The notes under the pieces were generated by a model, which saw nothing but the letters and a program-made list of their open reading frames with translations, was not told the origin of the DNA and did not search any database. A stretch of 64,000 nucleotides of DNA from Ameyamaea chiangmaiensis (GTDB lineage Bacteria > Pseudomonadota > Alphaproteobacteria > Acetobacterales > Acetobacteraceae). The position numbers and the translations under genes are program-made. The DNA is taken from assembly GCF_025995235.1 (NCBI RefSeq), contig NZ_BAPT01000040.1:124001-188000 (forward strand), in the 5' to 3' direction. Positions within the stretch are counted from its first letter, which is position 1; each line of letters begins with the position of its first letter. Below, piece after piece: positions 1 through 8,753 of this stretch.

Positions 1-1
1 C

Positions 2-715
2 ACGGGTGGGTATTCCCAGTACGGCAACACCAAGACCAAGCCGGAGTATACGATCGGCGAGCAGTTGGGCTTCCGTTATTATGGGCTCTTCAATGCCGAT
101 CTGGCGTTGTTCAATATGAACCTGACGAATCATCAGGTCTCGTCGCTTCAGATCATCAACGGCTCCCTTGTCGGGCAGTCGATCTCGGCCGGTGGTGAAT
201 CGATCCAGGGCATCTCGGCGGAAGTCTCGACGCAGCGCTATCACGGTCTGGCGCTCTATGCGAACGGCCAGTACCTGCACACGCGCATGGGCAACGACAT
301 CGCGGTCGGCGGCGATCTTCTGCCCACCAAGGGCAAGTCGATGGTCGAAAGCCCGAAATACATGACCAATATCGGCCTGAGTTATGTCAAGGGGCCGTTC
401 TTCTCAAATCTGTCGTTCAAATGGGTGGATTCGCAGTACTCCACATTCATGAATGACGAGAGCATGCCGGCCTACAAGACCGTCGACATCGCGCTGGGGT
501 ATCGTCTGCCGTCGTATCGTTTCCTCAAAAGTCCGACGATCAGGCTCAACTTCAACAACCTGTCCAACGTCAAATATCTGGGCAGCCTTGCAAGCGTGAC
601 CACGAATGCCTATTCGGTGAAGGGCGTTCATGGAACGCCCATCAGCGGCAGCAAGCCGACCTATTATATGTCGGCACCTTTCGCGGCCATGATGACGTTC
701 TCGGTCGACCTCTGA
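2..715 (+). CDS. TonB-dependent receptor, C-terminal part (5' truncated by window)
   Basis: This is the end of an outer-membrane beta-barrel receptor that would import a ligand using TonB energy. The reading frame is open from the first bases of the window, so the plug domain and most of the barrel lie upstream. The visible 237 residues alternate polar and hydrophobic positions with many aromatic residues, as in barrel strands, and include a NFNNLSN turn typical of the last strands of these receptors. The chain ends in TFSVDL; most barrel proteins end in an aromatic residue, so the final Leu is slightly unusual. The MFS carrier gene follows about 37 bases later on the same strand, which suggests a shared transport unit. 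The ligand cannot be told from this fragment. Confidence 0.8.
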   Translation, partial: TGGYSQYGNTKTKPEYTIGEQLGFRYYGLFNADLALFNMNLTNHQVSSLQIINGSLVGQSISAGGESIQGISAEVSTQRYHGLALYANGQYLHTRMGNDIAVGGDLLPTKGKSMVESPKYMTNIGLSYVKGPFFSNLSFKWVDSQYSTFMNDESMPAYKTVDIALGYRLPSYRFLKSPTIRLNFNNLSNVKYLGSLASVTTNAYSVKGVHGTPISGSKPTYYMSAPFAAMMTFSVDL

Positions 716-752
716 TCGGGGACGCGTGACGTCAAGGTCTTGGGAGGGACGC

Positions 753-2021
753 ATGGCAACCACCGATCACGCCACGGCGGACAGGACGGGAGCGCCGGGA
801 CGGTCTTGGGCCGTCCTTCTCGGGCTGATCATCCCTGCCGCCGTGCTCATGTCGGTCGACAAACAGGCGATGGTGGTGCTCGCGCCGGAGATCCGGTCGG
901 AATTTCATTTCACGATCGAGCAGACGACGCAGCTTCTGTCGATCGCCGTCGGTGCATACGCCCTGTTCCAGATACCGGCCGGGTGGCTGTGCGAGCGCTT
1001 CGGCGCCCGGATGATGCTCGGACTGTCTTGCGTGACATGGTCGATGGCGGTCCTGTTGCTGCCGCTCGGCGGGTCGTTTGCCGGGTTTGCGGTAGCCCGT
1101 ATTGCGATGGGGTTGTGTCAGTCGCCAGACTGGGCGGCGAGCATCATGATCATTCGCGAGCGCTTTCCCCTCGCGCTGCGGGCGAAGGCGAGCTCCGGCT
1201 TGCTGTCCGGACTGTATCTCGGCCTTGTCATCGGTGGTCCTCTCTGCGCCTCTCTCCTGTTGTGGTTCGGCACATGGCGGTGGTGCTTCGTGATTCTGGG
1301 GATGATCGGGTTCGCGCTGTCGGGGGCAATATTCTGGTCGTTCCGACAGGGCCTGCGTCCACCCCTGGTTCGCGAAGCCTCGACCTTGAAGGGTTTTGAC
1401 GGACGCCTTTTCCTGAAGCCGCAGTTTCTGGCGATCGGGTTCGCATATTTCTTCATGATGGGGATACAGAGCTTTTTTACCATCCTGATGCCGCTCTATC
1501 TCGTCGAGGTGCGGCACATGAACACCGCCAGCATGGGTAAGATGATCTCGGTTCCGTATTTCTTTCTCTACGGCGCTGTGATCATCATGGGCTTTGTCAG
1601 CGACGCGATCGTGCGACGCGCACCCACTGTCTGGTTCGCTCGCGTGCCGCTCGGCATTGTCGGCCTGATCGGCGCCGGGACATTTCAGGCGCTGTCGCTG
1701 TCGGCGACGTCAATTCCGGCCACGATCGCGTTCATGTCCGCCGCGATGTTCATGATCGGTATGGGACAGGTCTCGATCTGGACGACGGTCCAGGATCTTG
1801 GTCGTGACCATGCGGGCATCATCGTCGGGTGGACGCAATTGCTCGGCAACGGGGCTGGGGCTCTGGTGCCCGTGATAAGCGCCGCTCTGGTGCAGGGCAC
1901 GCACGGCGACTGGAGCATCATTCGCATGGTGATCGTCATCTGCGGTTTGTGCGGGACAATCGCCTTTCTTTTGACCAATCCGCAGCGGCCGATCGTCCTG
2001 CCGCCGCGTGGGGCCGCGTGA
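753..2021 (+). CDS. MFS transporter, anion:cation symporter-like
   Basis: A 422-residue inner-membrane carrier of the major facilitator superfamily with about twelve hydrophobic segments. The N-terminal half has the early MSVDKQAM segment, the CERFGAR loop after helix 2 (the MFS motif A region) and a long central loop, features of the anion:cation symporter group that moves organic acids such as hexuronates or aromatic acids. An in-frame GTG at 726 exists, but the ATG at 753 follows a GGGAGG ribosome site by about six bases and is preferred. It lies between a TonB-dependent receptor and an RraA-like protein, so it probably takes the same substrate from the periplasm to the cytoplasm. The substrate is inferred only as an organic acid. 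Confidence 0.85.
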   Translation: MATTDHATADRTGAPGRSWAVLLGLIIPAAVLMSVDKQAMVVLAPEIRSEFHFTIEQTTQLLSIAVGAYALFQIPAGWLCERFGARMMLGLSCVTWSMAVLLLPLGGSFAGFAVARIAMGLCQSPDWAASIMIIRERFPLALRAKASSGLLSGLYLGLVIGGPLCASLLLWFGTWRWCFVILGMIGFALSGAIFWSFRQGLRPPLVREASTLKGFDGRLFLKPQFLAIGFAYFFMMGIQSFFTILMPLYLVEVRHMNTASMGKMISVPYFFLYGAVIIMGFVSDAIVRRAPTVWFARVPLGIVGLIGAGTFQALSLSATSIPATIAFMSAAMFMIGMGQVSIWTTVQDLGRDHAGIIVGWTQLLGNGAGALVPVISAALVQGTHGDWSIIRMVIVICGLCGTIAFLLTNPQRPIVLPPRGAA

Positions 2022-2051
2022 TCGCCGCGACCTTTTGCTGGAGAAAACAAT

Positions 2052-2723
2052 ATGCTTCCGAAATACGTCGTCAATCCGATGCCGGCCCAGTGCAGCGCGG
2101 AGGTTCTCGAAATCCTGTCAGGCGTCGAGACCGCCACCATCGGTCACTGGCGCCACATGGGCTTTTGCAACCGCCGCATCCAGCCGCTGCTGCGGGGACG
2201 CCGTGTCGTCGGGACGGCCGTGACGCTGGCGATTCCCGGCCCGGATTCGACGCTGCTGCATCATGCGTCGGGCCTGCTGCGGCCGGGCGACATCCTGCTG
2301 GTGGACCGTCTGGGCGACGATCGGCACGCGTGCTGGGGCGGCGGCGTGACGGCGGCCGTCAAGGCCTCCGGTGCGGCGGCTGGCGTCGTCGACGGCCCGG
2401 TCACGGACCAGGCCGAAATCGAGGAGTCCGATCTGCCGATGTGGGCGGCGGGTGTCGCGCCGATCACGACGCGCATCTACGATCTCGGCGGCCGCATGAA
2501 CGTGCCTGTGTCGATCGGGGGCGCTGTGGTTCAGCCCGGCGATTACGTTCTGGCTGACGAAAGCGGCGTGCTGGTTCTGCCGCCGGCCGAGGCCGAGGCC
2601 GAAGCGCGCCGGGCGCTGGAGGTTCAGGCCCGCGGCAAGGTAAACGAGGCCGAGTTGCGCAAGGGCGTGGTCAAGCTGGGCGATCGCAGCGGGGCCTCGG
2701 CAAAGGTCGCGGCAGGCCTCTGA
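2052..2723 (+). CDS. RraA-like / HMG-CHA aldolase family protein with altered Arg-Asp motif
   Basis: A 223-residue cytoplasmic protein of the RraA fold, which includes metal-dependent 4-hydroxy-4-methyl-2-oxoglutarate (HMG) aldolases of aromatic acid breakdown and the RNase E inhibitor RraA. The fold is shown by GDILLVD (79-85), the DRHACWGG loop (90-97) and the C-terminal GDYVLADESGVLVLP (163-177). The active-site signature is normally DGxxRD; here it reads DGPVTD (114-119). The metal-binding Asp119 is kept, but the Arg that holds pyruvate is Thr118. Activity may therefore differ from a standard aldolase. Its place behind a receptor and an MFS carrier favours a catabolic role over RNase E control. 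Confidence 0.8.
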   Translation: MLPKYVVNPMPAQCSAEVLEILSGVETATIGHWRHMGFCNRRIQPLLRGRRVVGTAVTLAIPGPDSTLLHHASGLLRPGDILLVDRLGDDRHACWGGGVTAAVKASGAAAGVVDGPVTDQAEIEESDLPMWAAGVAPITTRIYDLGGRMNVPVSIGGAVVQPGDYVLADESGVLVLPPAEAEAEARRALEVQARGKVNEAELRKGVVKLGDRSGASAKVAAGL

Positions 2724-2753
2724 GCCGACCGCACCGTCAAGGGTCATGTGGCC

Positions 2754-2782
2754 GCCGGACGGGGAGGGAACCCCCGTCCGGC
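2754..2782 (+). terminator. Hairpin after the RraA-like gene
   Basis: A perfect 11-base inverted repeat (GCCGGACGGGG at 2754-2764 with CCCCGTCCGGC at 2772-2782) and a 7-base loop lie about 30 bases after the stop of the RraA-like gene and before katE. There is no strong T run, so termination may be partial. It separates the receptor/MFS unit from the catalase. Confidence 0.6.
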
Positions 2783-2855
2783 GCATCGCGTTGTGGACCA
2801 CGTAACGTGCCATCTCGAATGGCGGGCGTGATGCAAACGCGAGCGGGAGACCCCC

Positions 2856-4982
2856 ATGACGGCTTCATCCAGCAAGATTCCCGGGGGCGATCACGCTACC
2901 GGCCTCAATATTTCCGCGCGCGGCGAAGGCGGGGAGACTCATCAGACTGCGGGTGGCGAGACACCGTCGCTGACGACGGCGCAGGGCGTACCTGTGTCCG
3001 ACGACCAGAACTCCCTCCGGCTGGGACAGCGCGGGCCGACGTTGCTGGAAGACTTTCATTTCCGCGAAAAGATTTTTCACTTCGACCATGAACGCATCCC
3101 CGAGCGCGTCGTCCATGCGCGTGGCTTCGGGGCGCATGGTTTCTTCGAACTGACGGACTCGCTGTCCGACGTGACGTGCGCCGACGTTCTGCAGCGCCCC
3201 GGTGAGCGCGTTCCAGCCTTCGTACGATTTTCGACGGTTGCCGGCAGTCTGGGGTCCTTCGACCTGGCGCGAGACGTGCGCGGCTTTGCGGTCAAGCTCT
3301 ACACGCAGGAGGGGAACTGGGACATTGTCGGCAACAACATCCCCGTTTTCTTCATTCAGGACGCGATCAAGTTTCCTGACCTGATCCATTCCGTGAAGCC
3401 GGAGCCCGATCGCGGATTTCCGCAGGCCCAGTCGGCCCATGACAATTTCTGGGACTTCATCTCGCTGTCGCCCGAGAGCATCAACATGGCGACGTGGGCG
3501 ATGTCCGACCGGGCGCTCCCACGCTCCTTCCGTTTCATGGAAGGCTTCGGCGTCCACAGCTTCCGGTTCGTTAACGCGAAGGGGGCGTCGACCTATGTGA
3601 AATTCCACTGGAAGCCCAAGCTCGGTCTGCAGTCGGTCGTGTGGAACGAAGCGGTGAAGATCAACGGCGCGGACCCTGATTTTCACAGGCGCGATTTGTG
3701 GTCGGCTATCCAGAGCGGCAATTTCCCGGAATGGGAACTGGGTGTGCAACTATTCGACGACGCGTTCGCCGATAGTTTCGATTTTGATATTCTGGACGCG
3801 ACGAAGCTCATCCCCGAAGAACTGGTGCCGGTCAGGCGGGTCGGGCGACTGGTCCTCGATCGCGTGGTGGACAACTTCTTCGCCGAGACCGAGCAGGTTG
3901 CGTTCTGCACGCAGAACATTGTGCGGGGCGTGGACTTCACCAACGACCCGTTGTTGCAGGGACGCAATTTCTCGTATCTGGACACGCAGCTGAAGCGTCT
4001 TGGTGGCCCAAACTTCACTCATATTCCCATTAATGCGCCGAAATGCCCGTTCCATCATTTCCAGCAGGACGGCCATATGGCGATGCACAACCCGAAGGGG
4101 CGTGCGAACTACGAACCAAATTCGTGGGGCGGGGCCGCGGGCGGCCCGCGCGAAGACCACACGCGCGGTTTCGAGTCCTTTCCGGAGCAGAACGCGGGCG
4201 TCAAGTCGCGTGTTCGTTCTGCCCGGTTCAGCGATCATTACAGTCAGGCGCGGCAGTTTTACGCCAGCCAGACGGAGCCGGAGCAGGTTCATATCCAGCA
4301 GGCGTTCACGTTCGAACTGAGCAAGGTCGAGACCCCCCAGATACGAGCCCGCGTGGTCGCGCATCTACGCAACGTGGATGAAGGCCTGGCCAAGGCGGTC
4401 GCGACCGGGCTTGGTCTGGAGACCTTGCCGGAGCCCACGATTCCGGCGTCGCCGGTAGTTGAGGGGCTGTCGGCATCCCCCGCACTCAGTATTGTGAAAA
4501 ACGGCCCGAAAAGCTTCGAAGGTCGGAAAATCGGTGTTCTGCTGTCCGACGGTTTCGACCCCGCCGTTCTTGCTGCCCTGTGCAAGGCAGCACAGGCCGA
4601 AGGCGCAGACGTCGAACTGGTCGGCCCGCGTGTCGGCTATGTGGAGGCAAGCGACGGGCAAAAAGTTCCGGCCGCGCAGAAGGTCAACGGTGGCCCATCC
4701 GTGCTCTACGACGCGGTGGCGTTGGTGGTGTCGGCCAAAGGGGCGGACCTGCTGTCGAATGAGGCCACGGCGCGCGACTTCATCGCCGATGCGTACGCGC
4801 ATGCGAAGTTCATCGCGTACGTGGGTGACGCCGTCCCGCTGATGGAGCGCGCTGGCGTGAGGCAGCAGGATTTCGACGACGGCATCGTGAAGATCGCGGC
4901 CGACGCCGATGCCGCAGCGTTCGTGAAGGCCTGTCGTGCCCTCCGCCTGTGGGCGCGGGAGAAGAAAGTCCATGCGGTCTGA
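2856..4982 (+). CDS. katE: Catalase HPII, large-subunit type with C-terminal DJ-1-like domain
   Basis: A 708-residue heme catalase that splits hydrogen peroxide to water and oxygen. The length and a DJ-1/PfpI-like domain from about residue 550 mark clade 2 (HPII). Active-site residues are visible: His87 in VVHARG, Asn160 in VGNNIPVFF, and proximal Tyr374 in GRNFSYLDTQ. In E. coli HPII a His twenty-three residues before this Tyr is covalently joined to it; here that position is Cys351 (VAFCTQN), so the cross-link cannot form. The ATG follows a GGGAG site. It stands alone, convergent with kup, with strong hairpins between them. It probably protects an aerobic oxidising cell against peroxide in stationary phase. 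Confidence 0.96.
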   Translation: MTASSSKIPGGDHATGLNISARGEGGETHQTAGGETPSLTTAQGVPVSDDQNSLRLGQRGPTLLEDFHFREKIFHFDHERIPERVVHARGFGAHGFFELTDSLSDVTCADVLQRPGERVPAFVRFSTVAGSLGSFDLARDVRGFAVKLYTQEGNWDIVGNNIPVFFIQDAIKFPDLIHSVKPEPDRGFPQAQSAHDNFWDFISLSPESINMATWAMSDRALPRSFRFMEGFGVHSFRFVNAKGASTYVKFHWKPKLGLQSVVWNEAVKINGADPDFHRRDLWSAIQSGNFPEWELGVQLFDDAFADSFDFDILDATKLIPEELVPVRRVGRLVLDRVVDNFFAETEQVAFCTQNIVRGVDFTNDPLLQGRNFSYLDTQLKRLGGPNFTHIPINAPKCPFHHFQQDGHMAMHNPKGRANYEPNSWGGAAGGPREDHTRGFESFPEQNAGVKSRVRSARFSDHYSQARQFYASQTEPEQVHIQQAFTFELSKVETPQIRARVVAHLRNVDEGLAKAVATGLGLETLPEPTIPASPVVEGLSASPALSIVKNGPKSFEGRKIGVLLSDGFDPAVLAALCKAAQAEGADVELVGPRVGYVEASDGQKVPAAQKVNGGPSVLYDAVALVVSAKGADLLSNEATARDFIADAYAHAKFIAYVGDAVPLMERAGVRQQDFDDGIVKIAADADAAAFVKACRALRLWAREKKVHAV

Positions 4983-4989
4983 TAAGAAA

Positions 4990-5019
4990 CGGTCTGCTCC
5001 GCTTTCACAGAGCAGACCG
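4990..5019 (-). terminator. Intrinsic terminator for kup
   Basis: A perfect 10-base inverted repeat (CGGTCTGCTC at 4990-4999, GAGCAGACCG at 5010-5019) with a 10-base loop. Read on the minus strand it is followed by TTTCTT, so it fits an intrinsic terminator for kup; it may also stop katE transcripts coming the other way. Confidence 0.75.
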
Positions 5020-5036
5020 CGCGCGTGGTGAGGCAG

Positions 5037-5058
5037 GCGCCCGGGGCGATCCGGGCGC
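5037..5058. terminator. Second hairpin in the katE-kup convergent gap
   Basis: An 8-base perfect inverted repeat (GCGCCCGG at 5037-5044, CCGGGCGC at 5051-5058) with a 6-base loop, just past the kup stop codon. There is no T run on the minus side. It probably assists the stronger hairpin at 4990-5019. Confidence 0.4.
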
Positions 5059-5069
5059 TTTACCGTGTA

Positions 5070-7049
5070 TCAAAGGGCGATCCGACGACCGATTTCGACC
5101 AGTCGATCGGGCGGCAGGGCAAACTGGTCAATCGAATGCCGCGCATTCCGATAAAGGAACGCGAAGACCGGGCGCTCCCAGCGGCGAAGTCCCCCAAAGG
5201 CACGCGGCGTGTCGGCGGCGACGATCTCGTCATGTTCGGCAAGAAAGATGGCGTCGTCGGGTGACACCGGGGCACCGTCGTCCGAGGCTGCGGCAAGCGC
5301 CTCCAGCAGCCGCGGCGTTTCCATGAAGCCGTAATGGACCGTGATGTGTTCGAGAACGTTCTTGAACGTCTTGCGCACGATGCGTTCGGACGGCGCGATA
5401 CGCGGCACGTCGCGGCGGAACACGATGCTCAGTGTGATGGCGTGCTGCGGCAGGCCGCCGAACTGTCGCACGTGCAGCCCGACGATCGGGGGGACGGGTT
5501 CGTTCACGCGGCTTAGGAACACCACGTGCCCGGGCGTGCGGGGAATGTCATGTCGGCGCAGGTCCTGCTCCAGCGCATCGGGTGACACTGTCGCCTGTGT
5601 GTTGGTGTCCTGAAGCGCCATGGTTCCGCGCTGCCAGATGCTCATCACGGCATACAGCGCCAGTGCGATGACCAGCGGAATGTAGCCGCCATCCGCGATC
5701 TTGAGCATGTTGGCCGCGAAAAACGCGCAGTCCACGATAAGCAGGCACCCGACGAAGGCTGCGGTCGCCCATAACGGCCAGTGGCGACGCCGATGCAGAT
5801 AAGCCCCATACAGCAGGCTTGTCAGCAGCATGGTCGTCGACACGGCCATGCCGTAGGCCCCGGCCAGGCGCGCCGAGCTGCCGAAGGTCGTGGTCAGCGC
5901 CAGTGTCGCGGCCATGATCATCCAGTTGAGCAGCGGAACGTAGATCTGCCCGGATTCGTGCTCGGACGTATGGTGCAGGCGCACGCCGGGGAACCATCCG
6001 ACCTGAATGGCCTGCTGGGTCAGGGAAAACACCCCCGTCACGACCGACTGGCTGGCGATGATCGTGGCCAGCGTCGCCAGTCCGACCATGATCCACACCG
6101 GCACGTGCCCCCAACTCGATGGGATCAGCCCGTAAAACGGATTGGGCGGCAGGGTGTGGGCGTCCATCAGGGCGCTGGCCTGCCCGCCGTAGCACAGCAG
6201 CAGCGCCGGCAGAACGATGACGAACCAGGCCAGCCGGACGGGCAATCGTCCGACGCCGCCCATGTCGGCATACAGGGCTTCGGCCCCCGTGACGGTCAGA
6301 AATACACCGCCGAGCAGAATGAAGCTGCGCCATCCGTTCTCGGCCAGAAAGCGCAGGGCGCGGAGGGGATCGAGTGCGCGCAGGACCTCGGGGTGATGCG
6401 TGCACGACAACAGACCAAGGCCGCCGATGGCCAGAAACCAGACCAGCATGACCGGGCCGAACAACGCCCCGATTACGCTGGTTCCGGCACGCTGGGCGAC
6501 GAACAGCATCACCAGGATCGCCAGTGCCGCCGGAAGCACGTAGTGCGATGCCGAGGGCGCGGCGACGGTCATGCCCTCCATCGCGCTGAGGACCGAAATT
6601 GACGGCGTCAGCACACTGTCACCAAACAGAAGTGCCCCGCCGAACAGGCCCGCCGACAACAGGATCTTTTGTATCGATGACCGCCACAGGCGGCGATAGG
6701 TCGGCGCGTCCTGAATGTCGTCTTCGTTCCGCGCACCGGTCACCAGAGCGGTCAGGGCCAGCACGCCGCCTTCGCCATCGTTGTCGGCGCGCATGACGAA
6801 CACGCAGTATTTGACGGCCACGACCAGAACGATGGTCCAGACGATCAGCGACAGCACGCCCAGCACCTCATCCGGCGTGACGGTGTGGCCGTGGTCCTGC
6901 AATACGGTCTGCATGGCATACAGGGGGCTGGTGCCGATATCGCCGAAGACGATGCCGAGCGCCGTGAGCGTGGGCGCCATCAGGGAGGCGCCCGCAGGGG
7001 CAGGGCGATCGCGCCCGGAAGTCTCATCTGTCACGCTGTCTGGTCTCAT
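5070..7049 (-). CDS. kup: Low-affinity potassium uptake protein Kup
   Basis: A 659-residue inner-membrane K+/H+ symporter of the KUP/HAK/KT family. The family signature GDIGTSPLYA is near residues 36-45, followed by about twelve hydrophobic helices to residue 470 and a hydrophilic C-terminal domain of about 190 residues, as in E. coli Kup. An N-terminal tail of about 25 residues, rich in charged residues and Pro, makes it slightly longer than the usual 620-630. The ATG at 7049 starts the frame; the tail makes a later start possible. It is divergent from the Rieske reductase and convergent with katE. Family members work well at low pH, which suits an acid-producing organism. Confidence 0.95.
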   Translation of the reverse strand: MRPDSVTDETSGRDRPAPAGASLMAPTLTALGIVFGDIGTSPLYAMQTVLQDHGHTVTPDEVLGVLSLIVWTIVLVVAVKYCVFVMRADNDGEGGVLALTALVTGARNEDDIQDAPTYRRLWRSSIQKILLSAGLFGGALLFGDSVLTPSISVLSAMEGMTVAAPSASHYVLPAALAILVMLFVAQRAGTSVIGALFGPVMLVWFLAIGGLGLLSCTHHPEVLRALDPLRALRFLAENGWRSFILLGGVFLTVTGAEALYADMGGVGRLPVRLAWFVIVLPALLLCYGGQASALMDAHTLPPNPFYGLIPSSWGHVPVWIMVGLATLATIIASQSVVTGVFSLTQQAIQVGWFPGVRLHHTSEHESGQIYVPLLNWMIMAATLALTTTFGSSARLAGAYGMAVSTTMLLTSLLYGAYLHRRRHWPLWATAAFVGCLLIVDCAFFAANMLKIADGGYIPLVIALALYAVMSIWQRGTMALQDTNTQATVSPDALEQDLRRHDIPRTPGHVVFLSRVNEPVPPIVGLHVRQFGGLPQHAITLSIVFRRDVPRIAPSERIVRKTFKNVLEHITVHYGFMETPRLLEALAAASDDGAPVSPDDAIFLAEHDEIVAADTPRAFGGLRRWERPVFAFLYRNARHSIDQFALPPDRLVEIGRRIAL

Positions 7050-7232
7050 CCTCGTTCACACGTTGACATGATTTGACACAGTATTGTGCGTGAGACCATT
7101 GGTGCCGCAATCGGGGGAGGGAACGAAACGGCCGGGCGGACGTAGGATCGGCAGGCAATCATGCCGTCACGACGCGCGCGACGACCGGCCCGCCCGGGCC
7201 ACGCTGCCCGTCCCGTCAGGAGGCGCTCCGCC

Positions 7233-8753
7233 ATGCCTGCCCCGAGTTCTGATACCGCCGCGCATGCCCGGACGCCCGGCTGGCACGATGTGGCCGCGCT
7301 GGCTGACCTGACACCGGACAGCATCGTGCCCGTGACCGTGGGGGAGACGGCAATGGTTCTGGTCCGGACGGGCGGGGACGTGCGGGCGTACGCGGGCACC
7401 TGCCCGCACAAGGGCGCGCCGCTGGAAAAGGGCGCCGTGTGTGACGGGCGGCTGGTCTGTCCGTGGCACAAGGCGTCCTTCCGGCTGGAGGACGGGGGGC
7501 TGGTGGAACCTCTGGCCCTTGACCCACTGCCGCTCTACCCCGTCAAGGTGGCGGACGGTCGTGTGCATGTCGGCACGGAGGCGCTTGAGCCGCCCGCCAG
7601 AGCGACATGTGCGCCCGATGAGACGGTGCTGATCGTGGGGGGCGGAGCCGGTGGCGTCGGTGCCGCGTGCGCCCTGCGGGAGTTCGGGTTCGACGGCCAT
7701 ATCACGATCGTCGACCCGCAGGCAGAACCGTCCTACGATCGGACGGCCCTCAGCAAGGCCGTTCTGGCCGGTAAGGCGGACGGGAATGCCCCGCCACCCC
7801 TCCGCCCCGAAACATTCTGGGCCGAGCAGCGCATCGCGCGTGTCGCGGCCCGCGTTGTGCGCATGAACGTTGCGGCGCGCAGCGTGACACTCGATGACGG
7901 GCGCAGCCTGTCGGCCGATCACATCATTCTCGCACCCGGCTCCGTGCCCAGGCCACTGGCGATCCCGGGCGGAGACCTGTCCGCCGTCTTTACGCTTCGG
8001 ACGGCGGCTGACGCGCAGGCTATCCTGTCGGCGACCGTGGAGACTGGGCGGGTCGTGGTGATCGGGGGAAGCTTTATCGGCATGGAGGCAGCCGCGGCCC
8101 TGCGCCAGCGTGGCATGACGGTGGATGTGGTGTCGTCGGCGGCCATTCCGTTCGAGCGGGTTTTCGGCGCTCTGATCGCCAGTCGCTTGCTGGATATGCA
8201 CCGTGAAAGGGGCGTGACCTGTCACGCGGGGCGCCACGTCACGGCGATCACGGCCGACGGGGCACGTCGCGTCGTGCATCTCGACAATGGTGATACTGTG
8301 ACGGCGGATGCTGTCGTGGTGGGCATTGGCGTCACACCCGCGCTGGATTTCGCCGCCGATCTCGTCGCCGAGGAAGGCGGCATCGCGGTCGATGCCACGC
8401 AACAGGCCGCGCCGGGCATCTATGTCGTCGGCGACTGCGCCCGCATACCGCGTGAAGGCCATACCGTCCGTATCGAGCATTGGCGCGAGGCCGAGGTTCA
8501 GGGCCGTCGGGCCGCGCGGGCGATTGTGGGGCTCGATCAGTCCGACGAAGGCGTGCCATGGTTCTGGACGCAGCAGTTCGATGCCAAGATCGAGTATGCT
8601 GGCGCGGCGCAACCGTTCGACGACGTAAAGATCACGGGTGACCTTCAGGGGTTCGATTTCGAGGCGCAACTGCTGCATCGCGGCAAGCGCGTGGGTATCG
8701 TCTCCGCCGGTCGGCCCCGGGCCACCATCCCCGCGACGCAGACGGGTCTCTAG
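7233..8753 (+). CDS. Rieske-domain FAD/NAD(P)-dependent oxidoreductase (AIFM3/ferredoxin reductase-like)
   Basis: A 506-residue cytoplasmic flavoprotein with an N-terminal Rieske [2Fe-2S] domain. The cluster ligands are Cys57-x-His59 (CPHKGA) and Cys76-x2-His79 (CPWH). An FAD-binding GGGAGG (136-141) follows, then an NAD(P)-binding GGSFIG (278-283), an Asp-containing GDCAR segment for the flavin, and a C-terminal reductase domain. This layout matches AIFM3-like and nitrite or ferredoxin reductase-type electron-transfer enzymes; the natural acceptor is unknown. An in-frame ATG exists at 7161, but the ATG at 7233 has AGGAGG nine bases upstream and starts right before the Rieske domain. Its stop codon overlaps the mntH stop on the other strand by four bases. 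Confidence 0.9.
   Translation: MPAPSSDTAAHARTPGWHDVAALADLTPDSIVPVTVGETAMVLVRTGGDVRAYAGTCPHKGAPLEKGAVCDGRLVCPWHKASFRLEDGGLVEPLALDPLPLYPVKVADGRVHVGTEALEPPARATCAPDETVLIVGGGAGGVGAACALREFGFDGHITIVDPQAEPSYDRTALSKAVLAGKADGNAPPPLRPETFWAEQRIARVAARVVRMNVAARSVTLDDGRSLSADHIILAPGSVPRPLAIPGGDLSAVFTLRTAADAQAILSATVETGRVVVIGGSFIGMEAAAALRQRGMTVDVVSSAAIPFERVFGALIASRLLDMHRERGVTCHAGRHVTAITADGARRVVHLDNGDTVTADAVVVGIGVTPALDFAADLVAEEGGIAVDATQQAAPGIYVVGDCARIPREGHTVRIEHWREAEVQGRRAARAIVGLDQSDEGVPWFWTQQFDAKIEYAGAAQPFDDVKITGDLQGFDFEAQLLHRGKRVGIVSAGRPRATIPATQTGL

Noticed and set aside
7063..7078. Two TTGACA hexamers ten bases apart between kup and the Rieske gene
   Set aside because: Neither has a suitable -10 box at normal spacing, so I do not call a promoter.
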